From Candidatus Chloroheliales bacterium (GTDB lineage Bacteria > Chloroflexota > Chloroflexia > QHBQ01), in the NCBI GenBank assembly GCA_003243865.1, contig QHBQ01000325.1:1-5395 (forward strand): a stretch of 5,395 nt of DNA, written 5' to 3'. How positions within the stretch are numbered: position 1 is the stretch's first letter; each line of letters starts with the position of its first letter. Below are positions 4,968 through 5,395 of this stretch, in pieces. Both the position numbers and the translations under genes were made by a program. The notes under the pieces were generated by a model. That model searched no databases. It saw only the letters and a program-made list of their open reading frames with translations, and was not told the origin of the DNA.

Positions 4968-5395
4968 TTAGTGAACTTCATCATTCTCCCCCACCCAGCC
5001 TCCCCCGCTGGGGGAGGAGTCTTGTTGCCCATGCTGCAAGATCGCCAGCAGCAGACCGCTAGCGAAGCCGACCGTCGCCGCGGTGGCGAGCAACTCATTG
5101 CTGATGCCGCGCGAGCGGTTCAGGTAGAGGGTTTCGTTGCGCAGCGGGTAGCGCAGCCCGCTGGTGACTATGTGCGGCACATCGCCAGCGAAAGGGATAA
5201 GCGAGGCGGTATCGCCCACCGCGCCATGCAGCCGGTTGGCCCGCCCCGGCCATAGCAATCGCACCTCGGTCGCGCCGTCCCAGATTGCCACATCGCTGGC
5301 GGCGAGTGGGGGCAAGGCAAGGATGGCAAGGTTTGCCAGGGTGTGATCGAGTCGCCCGCCCAGCGCGCCGATGATGATAATGCTGGTTGCCCCCG
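4968..5395 (-). CDS. thiN: Thiamine pyrophosphokinase, C-terminal part (5' end outside window)
   Basis: The frame is open to the right edge, and 141 residues are visible. The hallmark IIGALGGRLDHTLAN (near the visible start, 5331-5372) is the conserved GGR-x-DH-x-LAN catalytic region of the kinase. The C-terminal beta-rich thiamine-binding half follows: SLIPF, then TSGLRYPLRNETLYL, then SRGISNEL and GLLLAIL. The enzyme transfers pyrophosphate from ATP to thiamine, giving TPP directly, and acts in the cytosol. Family members are about 210-225 residues, so some 80 are missing beyond the edge. TTG at 5315 is not the real start, since the catalytic motif lies upstream of it. After the normal end near LLLAILQ the protein runs on for about 20 residues, partly encoded by a hairpin repeat (SSPSGGGWVGE). 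Its place beside ykoEDC shows a salvage role: imported thiamine is converted to cofactor. Confidence 0.93.
   Translation of the reverse strand, partial: GATSIIIIGALGGRLDHTLANLAILALPPLAASDVAIWDGATEVRLLWPGRANRLHGAVGDTASLIPFAGDVPHIVTSGLRYPLRNETLYLNRSRGISNELLATAATVGFASGLLLAILQHGQQDSSPSGGGWVGENDEVH
4986..5017. repeat. GC-rich hairpin repeat, copy 2, overlapping the thiN 3' end
   Basis: cctccccc (4999-5006) pairs with gggggagg (5010-5017) around loop gct. The 21 nt at 4986-5006 are identical to copy 1 at 345-365. Here the element is inside thiN and encodes the Ser/Gly-rich residues SSPSGGGWVGE close to the C-terminus, with the stop codon at 4968-4970 just beyond it. Confidence 0.85.

Overview
The window looks like chromosomal DNA of a GC-rich bacterium. 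Short GC-rich hairpin repeats and heptamer tandem repeats are scattered between and even inside genes. That repeat style, together with a thiamine-type ECF transporter with fused ATPases, fits the Chloroflexota (filamentous phototrophs and relatives) best. This placement is inference only: there is no rRNA or marker gene here.

Almost all of the window is one minus-strand gene cluster, read from the right edge leftwards: thiN (thiamine pyrophosphokinase, 5' end outside the window), ykoE (thiamine/HMP substrate-binding membrane S component), ykoD (two ECF ATPase domains fused in one chain), ykoC (EcfT transmembrane coupling protein) and a HAD-family phosphatase. ykoD and ykoC overlap by ATGA. 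Gaps before the other genes are 65 to 228 nt and three genes have a recognisable Shine-Dalgarno sequence. A small plus-strand gene of unknown function (ends at 294, may begin left of the window) converges on the cluster. The convergent gap 295-398 holds two GC-rich hairpins.

Together the genes form a thiamine salvage module. YkoE captures thiamine or its hydroxymethylpyrimidine precursor, YkoC couples it to the YkoD ATPase for uptake, and ThiN pyrophosphorylates free thiamine to TPP. The HAD phosphatase has no assigned substrate. A role in removing phosphate from thiamine monophosphate, so that ThiN can use the product, is an attractive but untested idea.

The most unusual aspect is how far repetitive DNA has entered this operon. 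There is a perfect 35-bp inverted repeat with a 102-nt spacer between ykoE and ykoD. Heptamer tandem repeats are translated at the start of each ATPase half of YkoD. A hairpin repeat is translated in the linker between the halves. A second hairpin repeat, also present near 345-378, is translated as the last residues of ThiN. No TPP riboswitch is visible inside the window; if there is one it should lie upstream of thiN, beyond the right edge.
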